Shown here piece after piece: positions 48,229 to 56,527 of a DNA stretch of 64,000 nucleotides. This DNA is from Achromobacter pestifer (GTDB lineage: Bacteria > Pseudomonadota > Gammaproteobacteria > Burkholderiales > Burkholderiaceae_B). Numbering within the stretch: the stretch's first letter is position 1; every line of letters starts with the position of its first letter. Below the pieces are notes generated by a model. That model saw only the letters and a program-made list of their open reading frames with translations. It searched no databases and was not told where the DNA came from. The stretch is taken from positions 3,038,001 to 3,102,000 of the forward strand of contig NZ_CP053985.1 of assembly GCF_013267355.1 (NCBI RefSeq). The letters are read 5' to 3'. A program made the position numbers and the translations under genes.

Positions 48229-48602
48229 CCACATCCAATACGCTCAATCTGTTCGATCCCACCGTGCTGGCGGCCTGGACGCGCCTGGCATCGGCCGACG
48301 GCCTCGTCGCGCGCCAGTCGGTGCTGGCCGATCTGCGGCTGGGCCTGCGCAATACCGACAGCGGCGAGACCCTCTGGCTATCCGTCACGGAAGCAGGCGT
48401 GCAAGGCGGCCTAGGCTTGGATGGCGTGGCGTTCCATCTGGAGGGAGCGCAGGACGCCTTTGACGACCTCGGCCGGGGCTTTCCTTTCAACCGCCTCGTG
48501 CGCCAGCACCGCCTGACCGTTAGCGGCGATCTGCGCCGCTGTGTGCAGAACTGGCTGCTGCTCTACGCCTTGACCCGCCTGACCGCGAACCTGGAACCCT
48601 GA
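48225..48602 (+). CDS. SCP2-like sterol-carrier-fold protein
   Basis: 125 residues overlapping the CoA ligase stop by 4 bases. The C-terminal part (AFDDLGRGFPFNRLVRQH-RLTVSGDL followed by a helix with NWLLLYALTRL) has the pattern of SCP2-type lipid/acyl-CoA-binding folds. No catalytic residues are expected. It could hold a hydrophobic acyl-CoA intermediate of the pathway. Assignment rests on pattern only. Confidence 0.55.
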   Translation: MTTSNTLNLFDPTVLAAWTRLASADGLVARQSVLADLRLGLRNTDSGETLWLSVTEAGVQGGLGLDGVAFHLEGAQDAFDDLGRGFPFNRLVRQHRLTVSGDLRRCVQNWLLLYALTRLTANLEP

Positions 48603-48604
48603 CG

Positions 48605-49405
48605 ATGCCTTACGTGATGACCGCCGATGGCGTGCGAGCCTACTACGATCATGCGGGCGCGGGGCCGGCTCTGGTGATGGTGCACGGCGCGAGCCAGTGC
48701 AGCCTGTCGTGGAAGTACGTGATCGACCTGTACGCGCGGCACTACAGCGTCTATGTGCTGGACCTGCCGGGCCATGGCAAGAGCAGCCTGCCCGCGGGCG
48801 GGCCGAATGACGCCACGCCGGACAATGCGCGCTACGTGCTGCAGTTCCTGGACGCCATGGGGATAGCCCAGGCCGTGCTGATGGGGCATTCCATGGGCGG
48901 CGGCATCGTGGCGCAGGCGGCGGCGTTCGCGCCCGAGCGGGTGCGCGGACTGGTCCTGGTGGATGGCGCCTCGGTCAATGTGGTGAAGTCCTCGGGATAC
49001 AACCCGCACATCCTCAGCATGGCCCGCATCAATCCGGGCGACTGGTTCGAGGTGACATTCCGCACGCTGATGGGGAGCGCCGTGGAAGCCGGCCGCGTCG
49101 ACGACATCATCTGGGATGCGCGCCGCTGCAATCCGGCCGTCGCCTACGCGGATATCTGCGCTTTTGGCGGCTTTCGCATGGAGCAGATATTGCACGCCAT
49201 ACGCTGCCCGGTGGTGATCGTCGAAGGCCTGGAGGATTGGTCCGTGCCGCCCGAATCCGCGCGCGAAGTGGCGCGGCAGCTGCGCACGGCCAGCATCCCG
49301 GTGGAATATATAGAATGGAGCAACGTCGGGCATTTTCCGCAAAGCGAGTGCCCGGAGCCCTTTTATCAGGACACGCGCGCCGCCATGGCCCGCCTGTCTC
49401 TATAG
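48605..49405 (+). CDS. Alpha/beta hydrolase
   Basis: 266 residues with a complete triad pattern: nucleophile in GHSMGGG (about residue 97), acid in VEGLEDWSVPPE (near 210) and His in SNVGHFPQSE (near 245); oxyanion HGASQCSLSW near the start. Could be an esterase, a thioesterase or a C-C hydrolase (MhpC-type) of the pathway. Two bases separate it from the SCP2-like gene. Confidence 0.85.
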   Translation: MPYVMTADGVRAYYDHAGAGPALVMVHGASQCSLSWKYVIDLYARHYSVYVLDLPGHGKSSLPAGGPNDATPDNARYVLQFLDAMGIAQAVLMGHSMGGGIVAQAAAFAPERVRGLVLVDGASVNVVKSSGYNPHILSMARINPGDWFEVTFRTLMGSAVEAGRVDDIIWDARRCNPAVAYADICAFGGFRMEQILHAIRCPVVIVEGLEDWSVPPESAREVARQLRTASIPVEYIEWSNVGHFPQSECPEPFYQDTRAAMARLSL

Positions 49406-49417
49406 ACCGACCTCAGT

Positions 49418-50185
49418 ATGACCAACAAAACGCAGACTCCGGCTGCCAAGCCCTCGCTCTACCAGAGCATCAGCGACCATCTGCTGGAGATGATCCGCGA
49501 CGGGCAGTTTCCTGTGGGTGCCAAACTGCCCACCGAGATGGAGCTGTGCGACATGTTTGGCGTGGGCCGCCACACGGCTCGGGAAGCGGTGCGCAAGCTC
49601 ACCGATCTGGGCGTGGTCGAGCGCCGCCGCCGCGCTGGGACCACGGTGGTGCGCCAGCACCCCAAGGCCCAGTTCGGCCTGGAGCTGGAAACGACGGACC
49701 AGTTGCAGCGATATCTGGAGTTCACCGACCTGCACGTATACAAGCGCGTCATGAACCTGACCAAGCAGCCGCGGGAGACGGAGCTGGAAGGCGAGCCGTC
49801 GGAGTGGTTCAAGGTCGAGACCTATCGTTGCGTGCCGGGAACCAGGCGGGCCATTTCCTGGACCGACATCTACCTGCGCAACGAGTATGCCGCGGTGGCC
49901 GATTTCATCTCCTCCAAGCCGGGAGGCGTCTATCCCCTGCTGGAAGAGCACTGCGGCGAGGTGGTGGAGGTGATCGAGATGGAAATCTCGGCCTCGCGCT
50001 TTCCGCCACGGGTGGCGCGCTTCCTGGAGTATGAAACCGTGGATCCCGCCTTGCTCATCATCCGCTCGTTCCGCAACCCGGCGGGCAAGCTGCTGGAGGT
50101 CGCGGTCAGCTTCTATCCCCCTTACGAATTCCGCTATGTCACCCGGCTGTCGCGCAGCGAAGGGAAGCACAAGGCACGAAGTTGA
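49418..50185 (+). CDS. GntR family regulator, HutC/UTRA type
   Basis: 255 residues: winged helix at about 15-85 (LYQSISDHLLEMIRDGQFPVG, MELCDMFGVGRHTAREAVRKL) and a UTRA effector domain after it (EWFKVETYRC, SWTDIYLRNEYA, FPPRVARFLEYETVDPALLI). It is inside the catabolic operon and probably represses it until a pathway acid or acyl-CoA binds. Confidence 0.9.
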   Translation: MTNKTQTPAAKPSLYQSISDHLLEMIRDGQFPVGAKLPTEMELCDMFGVGRHTAREAVRKLTDLGVVERRRRAGTTVVRQHPKAQFGLELETTDQLQRYLEFTDLHVYKRVMNLTKQPRETELEGEPSEWFKVETYRCVPGTRRAISWTDIYLRNEYAAVADFISSKPGGVYPLLEEHCGEVVEVIEMEISASRFPPRVARFLEYETVDPALLIIRSFRNPAGKLLEVAVSFYPPYEFRYVTRLSRSEGKHKARS

Positions 50186-50214
50186 TCATTCATAACCCGC
50201 AAGAGGAAGTCGCA

Positions 50215-50994
50215 ATGCAGAACAAGTATGGCAAGAGTGTCACGGTCGAGATAGAAGGGACGCAGGCCTTGGTGCGGTTCGACCGTGGCGTCAATCGCAA
50301 CGCGCTCGACCAGGACACGCTGCTGGCGCTCACGCAGGTGGCGCGCGACTTGGCGGAGTCTCTGACGATCCATGCCGTGGTCCTGACCGGTGCGGCGGAT
50401 ATATTCTCGGCGGGCATCGATCTGAAGGATCCGCAGAAGTGGCAGGAGAACGATACGCAGCTGCTGGCCCGGCGCGACATCGCGCAGCGCGGCGCGCGCC
50501 TGTGCCGCCTGTGGGAAGAACTGCCCCAGCTGACCGTCGCGGCCATCGAGGGCGCCGCGGTCGGGGGCTCGGTGGCGCTGGCGCTGGCCTGCGACTGGCG
50601 CGTGGCGGCGGAGAACTCCATTTTTTACCTGCCTGAAGCCAAGGTGGGGCTGAACATGGGCTGGGGCGCCATCCCGCGCATGGTCAATCTGATCGGCGGG
50701 CCGCGCACCAAGCGCGCCATTCTGCTGGCCGAGCGCCTGGGGATGGCGCAGGCCCTGGATTGGGGGCTGATCGATGAAATCGCGCCGCAGGGCAGGGCGC
50801 TCGCCCAGGCCCAGGCCCTGGCCGCGCGCGCGAACCAGACGCCGCCCGCGATCCTGCGCATGACCAAGGAGTCCGTCAACCTGCACGCTGGCGCGCTTGA
50901 CCGCCTGGGCATCTACATGGACGCGGATCAGGCCCTGGTCTGCCGCGACAGCCAGGAAGGCCGGCTTGCGCGCGAGGGATTCCTGGCGCAGTGA
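50215..50994 (+). CDS. Enoyl-CoA hydratase/isomerase family protein
   Basis: 259-residue crotonase-fold enzyme. AGIDLKDPQ supplies the first oxyanion segment and AAIEGAAVGGSVALALACDWR the second; the Glu of the usual GGGxEL hydratase motif is replaced (GGSVAL), while the second Glu position is kept in YLPEAKVGL. So it may not be a simple hydratase; an isomerase, hydrolase or lyase activity is possible. Start at ATG 50215 behind AGAGGAAG; a TTG at 50182 overlaps the regulator's stop but lacks a ribosome site. Confidence 0.85.
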   Translation: MQNKYGKSVTVEIEGTQALVRFDRGVNRNALDQDTLLALTQVARDLAESLTIHAVVLTGAADIFSAGIDLKDPQKWQENDTQLLARRDIAQRGARLCRLWEELPQLTVAAIEGAAVGGSVALALACDWRVAAENSIFYLPEAKVGLNMGWGAIPRMVNLIGGPRTKRAILLAERLGMAQALDWGLIDEIAPQGRALAQAQALAARANQTPPAILRMTKESVNLHAGALDRLGIYMDADQALVCRDSQEGRLAREGFLAQ

Positions 50995-51085
50995 GTGCCT
51001 GCGTCCTTGCGTGCAGCAAGGGCTCAGTCATGCCGCCGTCATTCGGCCTCTCTAGACTGCCATCTTTTTTGAACAGGCAGCAGAG

Positions 51086-53218
51086 ATGACGAAGGACAGC
51101 AAGCACGGTCAGGGTGATACGCAGATCGTGGAACAGGCGGCGCAGGCCTTGCCGCCGGCGCCCGACAACCGGCGGCGCAGCCTGTTGCGCGCGGGCCTGG
51201 GCGTGACGCTGTTGCCCATGGGCGGCAGCTTCCTGCTCAGCGGCTGCAACGGCGGCGGCGATGACGACGACGATGATGACGGTGGCACGGGCAAGCCTCA
51301 ACCTGCCCTGGTGTCGAGTTTCGCGCTCGCGGTGCTGCCGGATACGCAGTTCTATTCGCGCTATGCCACCGACGCCGAAAACCAGCAGTTCATGCGCAAG
51401 TACGGCAGCGAGCCCTACCAGGCGCAGACGCGCTGGGTGGCCGAGCACGCGAAGGCGCTCAATATTCCGTTCCTGGTCCATCTGGGCGACGTGGTCGACC
51501 AGCAGGGCAAGCCCGACCAATGGAAGGTGGCCAGCGCCGCGATGAAGGTGCTGGAAGACGCCAAGGTGCCGTACTCGATCCTGGCGGGCAACCACGACGT
51601 GATCGTCGACCGCGATTATGTCGACGAGAACAGCCAGTCGGCCAATACCGACGCGCAGCGCGATCTGGCCAAGGAACCCTACCTGCAGCACTTCAGCGTC
51701 ACGCGGGCCAAGCAACAGGCCACCTTCGGCGGCCGCGACGCCAGCGGCTTTCACGAGTACCACGTGTTCGAAGCCGAAGGGCAGAAGTTCCTGGTGCTGT
51801 CGCTGTCCTGGCGCGCGTCGAACGAAGCGCTGGCCTGGGCCAACCAGGTGCTGCGCGCCCATCCCACGCTGCCCGCCATCCTGATCAACCACCAACTGCT
51901 GAACATCGACAAGGACGGCGTGAGCCCGCTAGAAGTCCCCTACGGCAAGATGTTGTGGGACAAGCTGATCCGCGACAACGATCAGATCTTCATGACGCTC
52001 AACGGCCACTATCATGGCGCCACTCGCCTGACCAAGACCAATGCCTACGGCCATGCGGTGGAGGAAATGGTGGTGGACTACCAGATGGCCTATCAGGGCG
52101 GCAACGGCCTGATGCGGCTGTACGAGTTCGATCTCGGCAACAATGAGATCCGGGTGCTGTCCTTCTCGCCCTGGGTACCGCAGAAGCCCAAGGATACGCT
52201 CAACGCGTTCGACCAGGCGGTGCTGACCGCGCCCAATGAGCAGTTCACCATCAAGATGGACTTCGCCAGCCGCTTCTCCGGCTTCAACAAGACGTTCAAG
52301 GCTGCGGCGCCCACGCATACTTCGCTGGTCGAACAGGCCTCGGCGCTCATCCTCGCCAACTACACGGATCCCGCGACCGTCGAACAGAAGCCGGCTGCCG
52401 ACATCAATGACTACCCGCTGGTGGCGGGGACGCTGGCGCACTGGCGCTTCTTCGGCGGCCAGGCTGGCCAGCCGGTCAAGGTGGGGCAGACCATCGCCGA
52501 TATGACCGGCATGAATCCGATCCGCCGCGCGGCGCTCAACGTGGACGGCGTGGCTGGGGCGCAGGAAGGCGACCTGCTCTGGTCGGACGATCGCCACTAC
52601 CTGTCCGCCGCGCCCGGTTCGGTGCGTTTCCTGAACACGGACAAGAACAGCGCGCGCATGAGCTACTTCACCACCGATGCGGCGGCGGCGATCAACAGCG
52701 CCACGATGCCCAACGGCTACACGGTCGAGGCGTTCCTCAAGATCGACCGGGACTGGAGCGCGCAGAAGCACGCCTGGATGAACGTGATGACGCGCGACGG
52801 CAAGCGCGGCGCCCTGACGGGATTCAATGGCGGCGATCCGGAATCTCCGCCCCTGATCTTCGCCGTGTCCAGCCTGCGCGAGATCCAGTGGGAAGTCGTG
52901 CCGGTCGTGGCGGGCGAGCGCGGTGGCAAGACCAACTGGTCGGGCGAGATCATCGCGGATAAATGGTTCCATGTCGCCGTGGTGAACGACGAGACTACGC
53001 ACGAGACCATCCTTTACATCGAGGGCGCGCCGGTCCTGCGCAACGTCAGCAATGCGCCCGGACTGGCGGCGCTGGCCGCCGACATGCCCTGGGTGATAGG
53101 AGCGGGTTCGTGGGACGGCGAGCGCGCCGACGGCTTCTTTGGAAGCATTGGCGAGATACGCATCGTGGACAAGGCGCTCAAGCCCGCGCAGTGGCTGACT
53201 GCGCGCCGCGCCAGCTAG
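51086..53218 (+). CDS. Tat-type lipoprotein metallophosphoesterase with LamG-like domain
   Basis: 710 residues. The N terminus has a twin-arginine stretch (NRRRSLLRAGLGVTLLP) and a lipobox LLSGC, then an Asp7 linker. The calcineurin-type phosphoesterase domain (about 70-400) has all metal motifs: LPDTQFY, HLGDVVDQQ, LAGNHDV, NHQLL and LNGHYHGA. The C-terminal part (about 480-705) looks like a concanavalin/LamG beta-sandwich (TVEAFLKIDRDW ... GSIGEIRIVDKAL). Folded before export and membrane-anchored; substrate unknown. Ended by a strong terminator. Confidence 0.85.
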   Translation: MTKDSKHGQGDTQIVEQAAQALPPAPDNRRRSLLRAGLGVTLLPMGGSFLLSGCNGGGDDDDDDDGGTGKPQPALVSSFALAVLPDTQFYSRYATDAENQQFMRKYGSEPYQAQTRWVAEHAKALNIPFLVHLGDVVDQQGKPDQWKVASAAMKVLEDAKVPYSILAGNHDVIVDRDYVDENSQSANTDAQRDLAKEPYLQHFSVTRAKQQATFGGRDASGFHEYHVFEAEGQKFLVLSLSWRASNEALAWANQVLRAHPTLPAILINHQLLNIDKDGVSPLEVPYGKMLWDKLIRDNDQIFMTLNGHYHGATRLTKTNAYGHAVEEMVVDYQMAYQGGNGLMRLYEFDLGNNEIRVLSFSPWVPQKPKDTLNAFDQAVLTAPNEQFTIKMDFASRFSGFNKTFKAAAPTHTSLVEQASALILANYTDPATVEQKPAADINDYPLVAGTLAHWRFFGGQAGQPVKVGQTIADMTGMNPIRRAALNVDGVAGAQEGDLLWSDDRHYLSAAPGSVRFLNTDKNSARMSYFTTDAAAAINSATMPNGYTVEAFLKIDRDWSAQKHAWMNVMTRDGKRGALTGFNGGDPESPPLIFAVSSLREIQWEVVPVVAGERGGKTNWSGEIIADKWFHVAVVNDETTHETILYIEGAPVLRNVSNAPGLAALAADMPWVIGAGSWDGERADGFFGSIGEIRIVDKALKPAQWLTARRAS

Positions 53219-53226
53219 CGCTTTAC

Positions 53227-53255
53227 GCGGGACGCGCGTGGCGCGTCCCGCTTTT
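53227..53255. terminator. Rho-independent terminator
   Basis: GCGGGACGCGC and GCGCGTCCCGC form a perfect 11-bp stem with a 3-base loop, followed by TTTT. It separates the phosphoesterase gene from the convergent sulfatase gene. Confidence 0.92.
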
Positions 53256-53271
53256 GTTCAACTTGCCGCGC

Positions 53272-54855
53272 TTACCAAACGCCGATTTCGATGCCGTGCC
53301 TCGGTTCGATCGAGTGACGGGAGACGACGATGTTCTGGTCGGGTACGGTTACGCTGAGCTTGCGCGTGCGCATCCATTCGAAGAGTCGCTCCTTGTGCTC
53401 CGAACGCACGCTGGAAAGCGCCTCGTCGCCGCCGACGTCGTGCAATTCATCGGGGTCGAGCGTCATGTCGAATAGCTGCTCGGCGTGTCCGTCCCAAAAG
53501 ATGTACTTCCAGCGCTCGGTGCGCACCATGTAGCCTCGGCAACGCCTGGGATCCTGCCCCAGCGCGATGCGCGCCTCGCGATAGGCGTAGTCAATCTCGC
53601 TAATGGCCGCATCCCGCCAGCCTGGGCCGCGGCCGCGGGTGAATCCAAGCAGGGAGTCGCCTTCTAGCAAGTGGTTCGGGCGTTCGAGCCCAAGCGCATC
53701 CATGACCGTTGGCAGGAAGTCTATGGATTCGACCAGCGCGGTCGAAGTATTGCCGCGGCTCGCCGACGCATCATCGTGAGGGTCCACCACTATCATCGGA
53801 ATGCGGACTGAGGGTTCATGGAAAAGGTCCTTGTCGCCCAGCCAATGATCGCCCAGATAATCACCATGATCCGAGGTGAAGACGATGAGCGTGTTGCGGT
53901 CCTGCCCGGTTTCGCGCAAGGCGGCCATCACGCGGCCAAGATGGTGATCGACCTGGGAAACCAACCCCATGTAGGGAATCTTGACGCGAGCCGCGACCTC
54001 GTCGCGCGCAAAGTTCACCGACTCGCGATGCTTCAGATAGGCTGCGTAAACGGGATGCGGGTTGATCAGCTCGGCGTCGGACTTGACGGTTGGCAGGCAA
54101 TCCTCCACACCGTACATATCGTTGTAGGGCGCTGGAGCAAGGTAAGGCCAGTGCGGCTTGATGTACGAAAGGTGCAGAAACCAGGGCTGGTCGTCCTGCC
54201 GACGGATAAAGTCGATTGCCACGTCCGTGGTGTAGGCGGTTTCCGAGTGCTCCTCGCGCACGCGCGCCGGCAAATGCACGTTTCGCATTTTCCAGCCGCT
54301 GACGCGCTTGCCGTTTGCATCCGTTGCGGACATTACGAATTCATCCCATGGGTTCGGTCCGCCATAGCCCGCGTCCCTGAGAAAACGCATATACGGATGA
54401 TGGCCGCCAGGGTCCGCGTGCCCTTCGTACCGATCTACGACTTCGAAACCTCCTTCAAGCATGGCGGAGCCGTCTGCGGCCGGGATTCCAAGACGCTGCA
54501 TCGCTTCCGTGTCGGGCGCGAAATGCGTTTTTCCGGCCAGCGCCACGCGCACGCCATGCGGGCGCAAGAGATCTCCGATGGTCTGCTCGCGGATGGACAA
54601 TGGCACGAAATTCCAGATGGCTCCATGGCTGAACATGGACCGGCCGGTGTAGAACGACATGCGCGAAGGTCCGCAGGTCGGGGCTGAGCAGTATGAACGG
54701 GTGAACTTCATCCCTTGCGCCGCCAGTGCATCGATATTCGGCGTCTTGATGGTGGGATGCCCATAACAGCCAAGATAGTCGGCGCGAAGCTGGTCGCACA
54801 TGATGAACAGAACGTTGTTGATCTTGTTCATCGGCTTGCCGTGTTTCCCGTCCAT
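53272..54855 (-). CDS. Sulfatase (formylglycine-dependent)
   Basis: Hydrolyses sulfate esters (527 residues from ATG 54855; ATG 54831 is possible). The modification site CGPSR (Cys61) is the C-x-P-S-R motif converted to formylglycine by a sulfatase-maturing enzyme, not seen in the window. Metal site: MCDQLRADYLG at residues 19-29 and TSDHGDYLGDHWLGDKDLFHE in the middle. Lacks an obvious signal peptide, so probably cytoplasmic like choline-sulfatase. Four bases after the Bug receptor gene, so uptake of a sulfated compound followed by desulfation is plausible. Confidence 0.9.
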   Translation of the reverse strand: MDGKHGKPMNKINNVLFIMCDQLRADYLGCYGHPTIKTPNIDALAAQGMKFTRSYCSAPTCGPSRMSFYTGRSMFSHGAIWNFVPLSIREQTIGDLLRPHGVRVALAGKTHFAPDTEAMQRLGIPAADGSAMLEGGFEVVDRYEGHADPGGHHPYMRFLRDAGYGGPNPWDEFVMSATDANGKRVSGWKMRNVHLPARVREEHSETAYTTDVAIDFIRRQDDQPWFLHLSYIKPHWPYLAPAPYNDMYGVEDCLPTVKSDAELINPHPVYAAYLKHRESVNFARDEVAARVKIPYMGLVSQVDHHLGRVMAALRETGQDRNTLIVFTSDHGDYLGDHWLGDKDLFHEPSVRIPMIVVDPHDDASASRGNTSTALVESIDFLPTVMDALGLERPNHLLEGDSLLGFTRGRGPGWRDAAISEIDYAYREARIALGQDPRRCRGYMVRTERWKYIFWDGHAEQLFDMTLDPDELHDVGGDEALSSVRSEHKERLFEWMRTRKLSVTVPDQNIVVSRHSIEPRHGIEIGVW

Positions 54856-54859
54856 GCTT

Positions 54860-55846
54860 TTATTCCACCTTGATTCCGGTGCTGCGAACGAGATTGCCCC
54901 AGCGGCGGGACTCGGCAGCGATAAGATCCGAGAACTGCTTGGGGTCGCCGGCGACGGGGTCCACGCCCAAGGCCACGAACCTGTCCGATACGTCCGGCGA
55001 TTGCACGGCCCGGGCAAGTTCCAGGTTAAGGCGCGTGATGACCCGCGCTGGCGTGCCGGAGCGAACGACGAAGCCGTCCCAGCCGCTGACGTCGAACTCC
55101 GGGTATCCCGATTCGATCATCGTGGGTACGTCCGGCAGCGCGGAAATCCGTTTGACTCCCGTGACGGCGAGCGCTCGGACACGGCCAGTCTGAACATGAG
55201 GAACGATCACGCTGCTGGTCACGAACATGAACTGCAGGCGTCCTTGCAGCAGATCGCCCACCGCTTGCGGGAATTGGTTGTACGGAACGTGAGTCGCCGA
55301 GACGCCGGCTTGTTGTTTGAACAATTCGCCTGAGAGATGGGCCGGCGTGCCGCTGCCGCCCGAGCCGAAATTGAAATCGCTGGGTTTTGCCTTCAGAAGC
55401 GCGACCAGTTCGGCGACTGTCCGGGCTGGAATGCTGGGGTGAACGGTGAGCACATTGCAGTAGCTTGTGAACTGGCCGACCGCGTTCAGATCGCGCGCGA
55501 GATCCACGGTCAGGCCGGGATAGAGCGCGGGCGCCACCGAGATGGGCTGCAGCATGGTCATGATGGTGTAGCCGTCGGGCGGCTGGCGCAGCAGCTCGCC
55601 CAGGCCCACGGTGCCGGTCGCGCCCGGCCGGTTTTCGACATAGACGGACTGCCCGAGATTCGTCGTCATTTTCGCCGCGACGATGCGCGTAACCACGTCG
55701 GGCGGGGTGCCTACCGAATAGGGCACGATGGTTCGTATCGGCTTGGAGGGAACCCATGAATCCTGTGCGCCAGCCGTCTTGGGCAAGAGGGCTGATGCGG
55801 CGAAAGCAAATGTCGATTGCAGGGCGGCGCGACGGCTCATATTCAT
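54860..55846 (-). CDS. Bug-type solute receptor
   Basis: 328-residue TctC-family periplasmic protein. Starts at ATG 55846 (MNMSRRAAL, GAGGG upstream), with a Tat-like signal (SRRAALQSTFAFAASALL ... TAGA). Core motifs: PIRTIVPYSVGTPPDV, ENRPGATGTVGLGELL, and GWDGFVVRSGTPARV. Located between the MarR gene and the sulfatase in one transcription unit; no membrane transporter partner nearby. Confidence 0.92.
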   Translation of the reverse strand: MNMSRRAALQSTFAFAASALLPKTAGAQDSWVPSKPIRTIVPYSVGTPPDVVTRIVAAKMTTNLGQSVYVENRPGATGTVGLGELLRQPPDGYTIMTMLQPISVAPALYPGLTVDLARDLNAVGQFTSYCNVLTVHPSIPARTVAELVALLKAKPSDFNFGSGGSGTPAHLSGELFKQQAGVSATHVPYNQFPQAVGDLLQGRLQFMFVTSSVIVPHVQTGRVRALAVTGVKRISALPDVPTMIESGYPEFDVSGWDGFVVRSGTPARVITRLNLELARAVQSPDVSDRFVALGVDPVAGDPKQFSDLIAAESRRWGNLVRSTGIKVE

Positions 55847-55868
55847 GATGGGTCCCTCGGAACAATGG

Positions 55869-56396
55869 CTAATCCAGGTCGCTGGAATCTCGTGAATCGA
55901 ACGAAGCGACGTTGCGCTTGATTTTCTTGAGCACACTCATCAGAACCGTCATCTCGCTAGGAGATATTCCTGTGAGGAACCGCGCGTAGTAGTCCAGCAC
56001 GGCGGGCAGTGATTCGACGAAGAGCTGGCGGCCTTGCTCGGACAGGAACACATGCGTCTGCCGCTTGTCCGTCTCGTGTCCGATCCGCTCAATCAGCTCG
56101 TCGCGTTCCATGGCGTCGAGGATGCGGCTCAGGTTTGAACGCTCGATCACGCTGAGATCCGCCAACTCCGACACGCTGTGCCCGTCCCTGTCGGCCAGGA
56201 TGCTCAGCACGCGCCACATCAGGGGAGAGCAGCGATGGGCGGACAGCACGCGAGCGATGTTCCGGATGTGGAAGCGGTCGATGGCCAGGAAGTAGTGCAT
56301 GGGCCAATCGGTAACGTGGAATAGATCCTCCGCGTCTTTGATCGGCGCCGTCGACTTCTTGGGAACAGCTTTCAGGAGCGGTTTTATGTTCGTCAT
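55869..56396 (-). CDS. MarR family transcriptional regulator
   Basis: 175 residues with the winged helix at about 58-125 (MWRVLSILADRDGHSVSELA, ERSNLSRILDAMERDELIER, DKRQTHVFLSEQGRQ). First gene of marR-bug-sulfatase. A perfect CGTGA-AAAA-TCACG palindrome lies 17-30 bases upstream of its start and is its likely operator, so the regulator probably senses the receptor's ligand and controls itself and the operon. Confidence 0.9.
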   Translation of the reverse strand: MTNIKPLLKAVPKKSTAPIKDAEDLFHVTDWPMHYFLAIDRFHIRNIARVLSAHRCSPLMWRVLSILADRDGHSVSELADLSVIERSNLSRILDAMERDELIERIGHETDKRQTHVFLSEQGRQLFVESLPAVLDYYARFLTGISPSEMTVLMSVLKKIKRNVASFDSRDSSDLD

Positions 56397-56412
56397 TTAT
56401 GTGTGAATAATG

Positions 56413-56426
56413 CGTGAAAAATCACG
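56413..56426. promoter_or_regulatory. MarR operator candidate
   Basis: CGTGA and TCACG flank AAAA in an AT-rich spacer immediately upstream of marR, in the expected place for autoregulation. Confidence 0.6.
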
Positions 56427-56527
56427 TAAATAATTTAGGTCTGCGGCTTTCCGGTGTCAAGGAAAGGAGAGCTAGGTAGTTTCACTAACAGCCGATGCGC
56501 GCCACGCGCGAGGTCCGTCGCGCGGCG

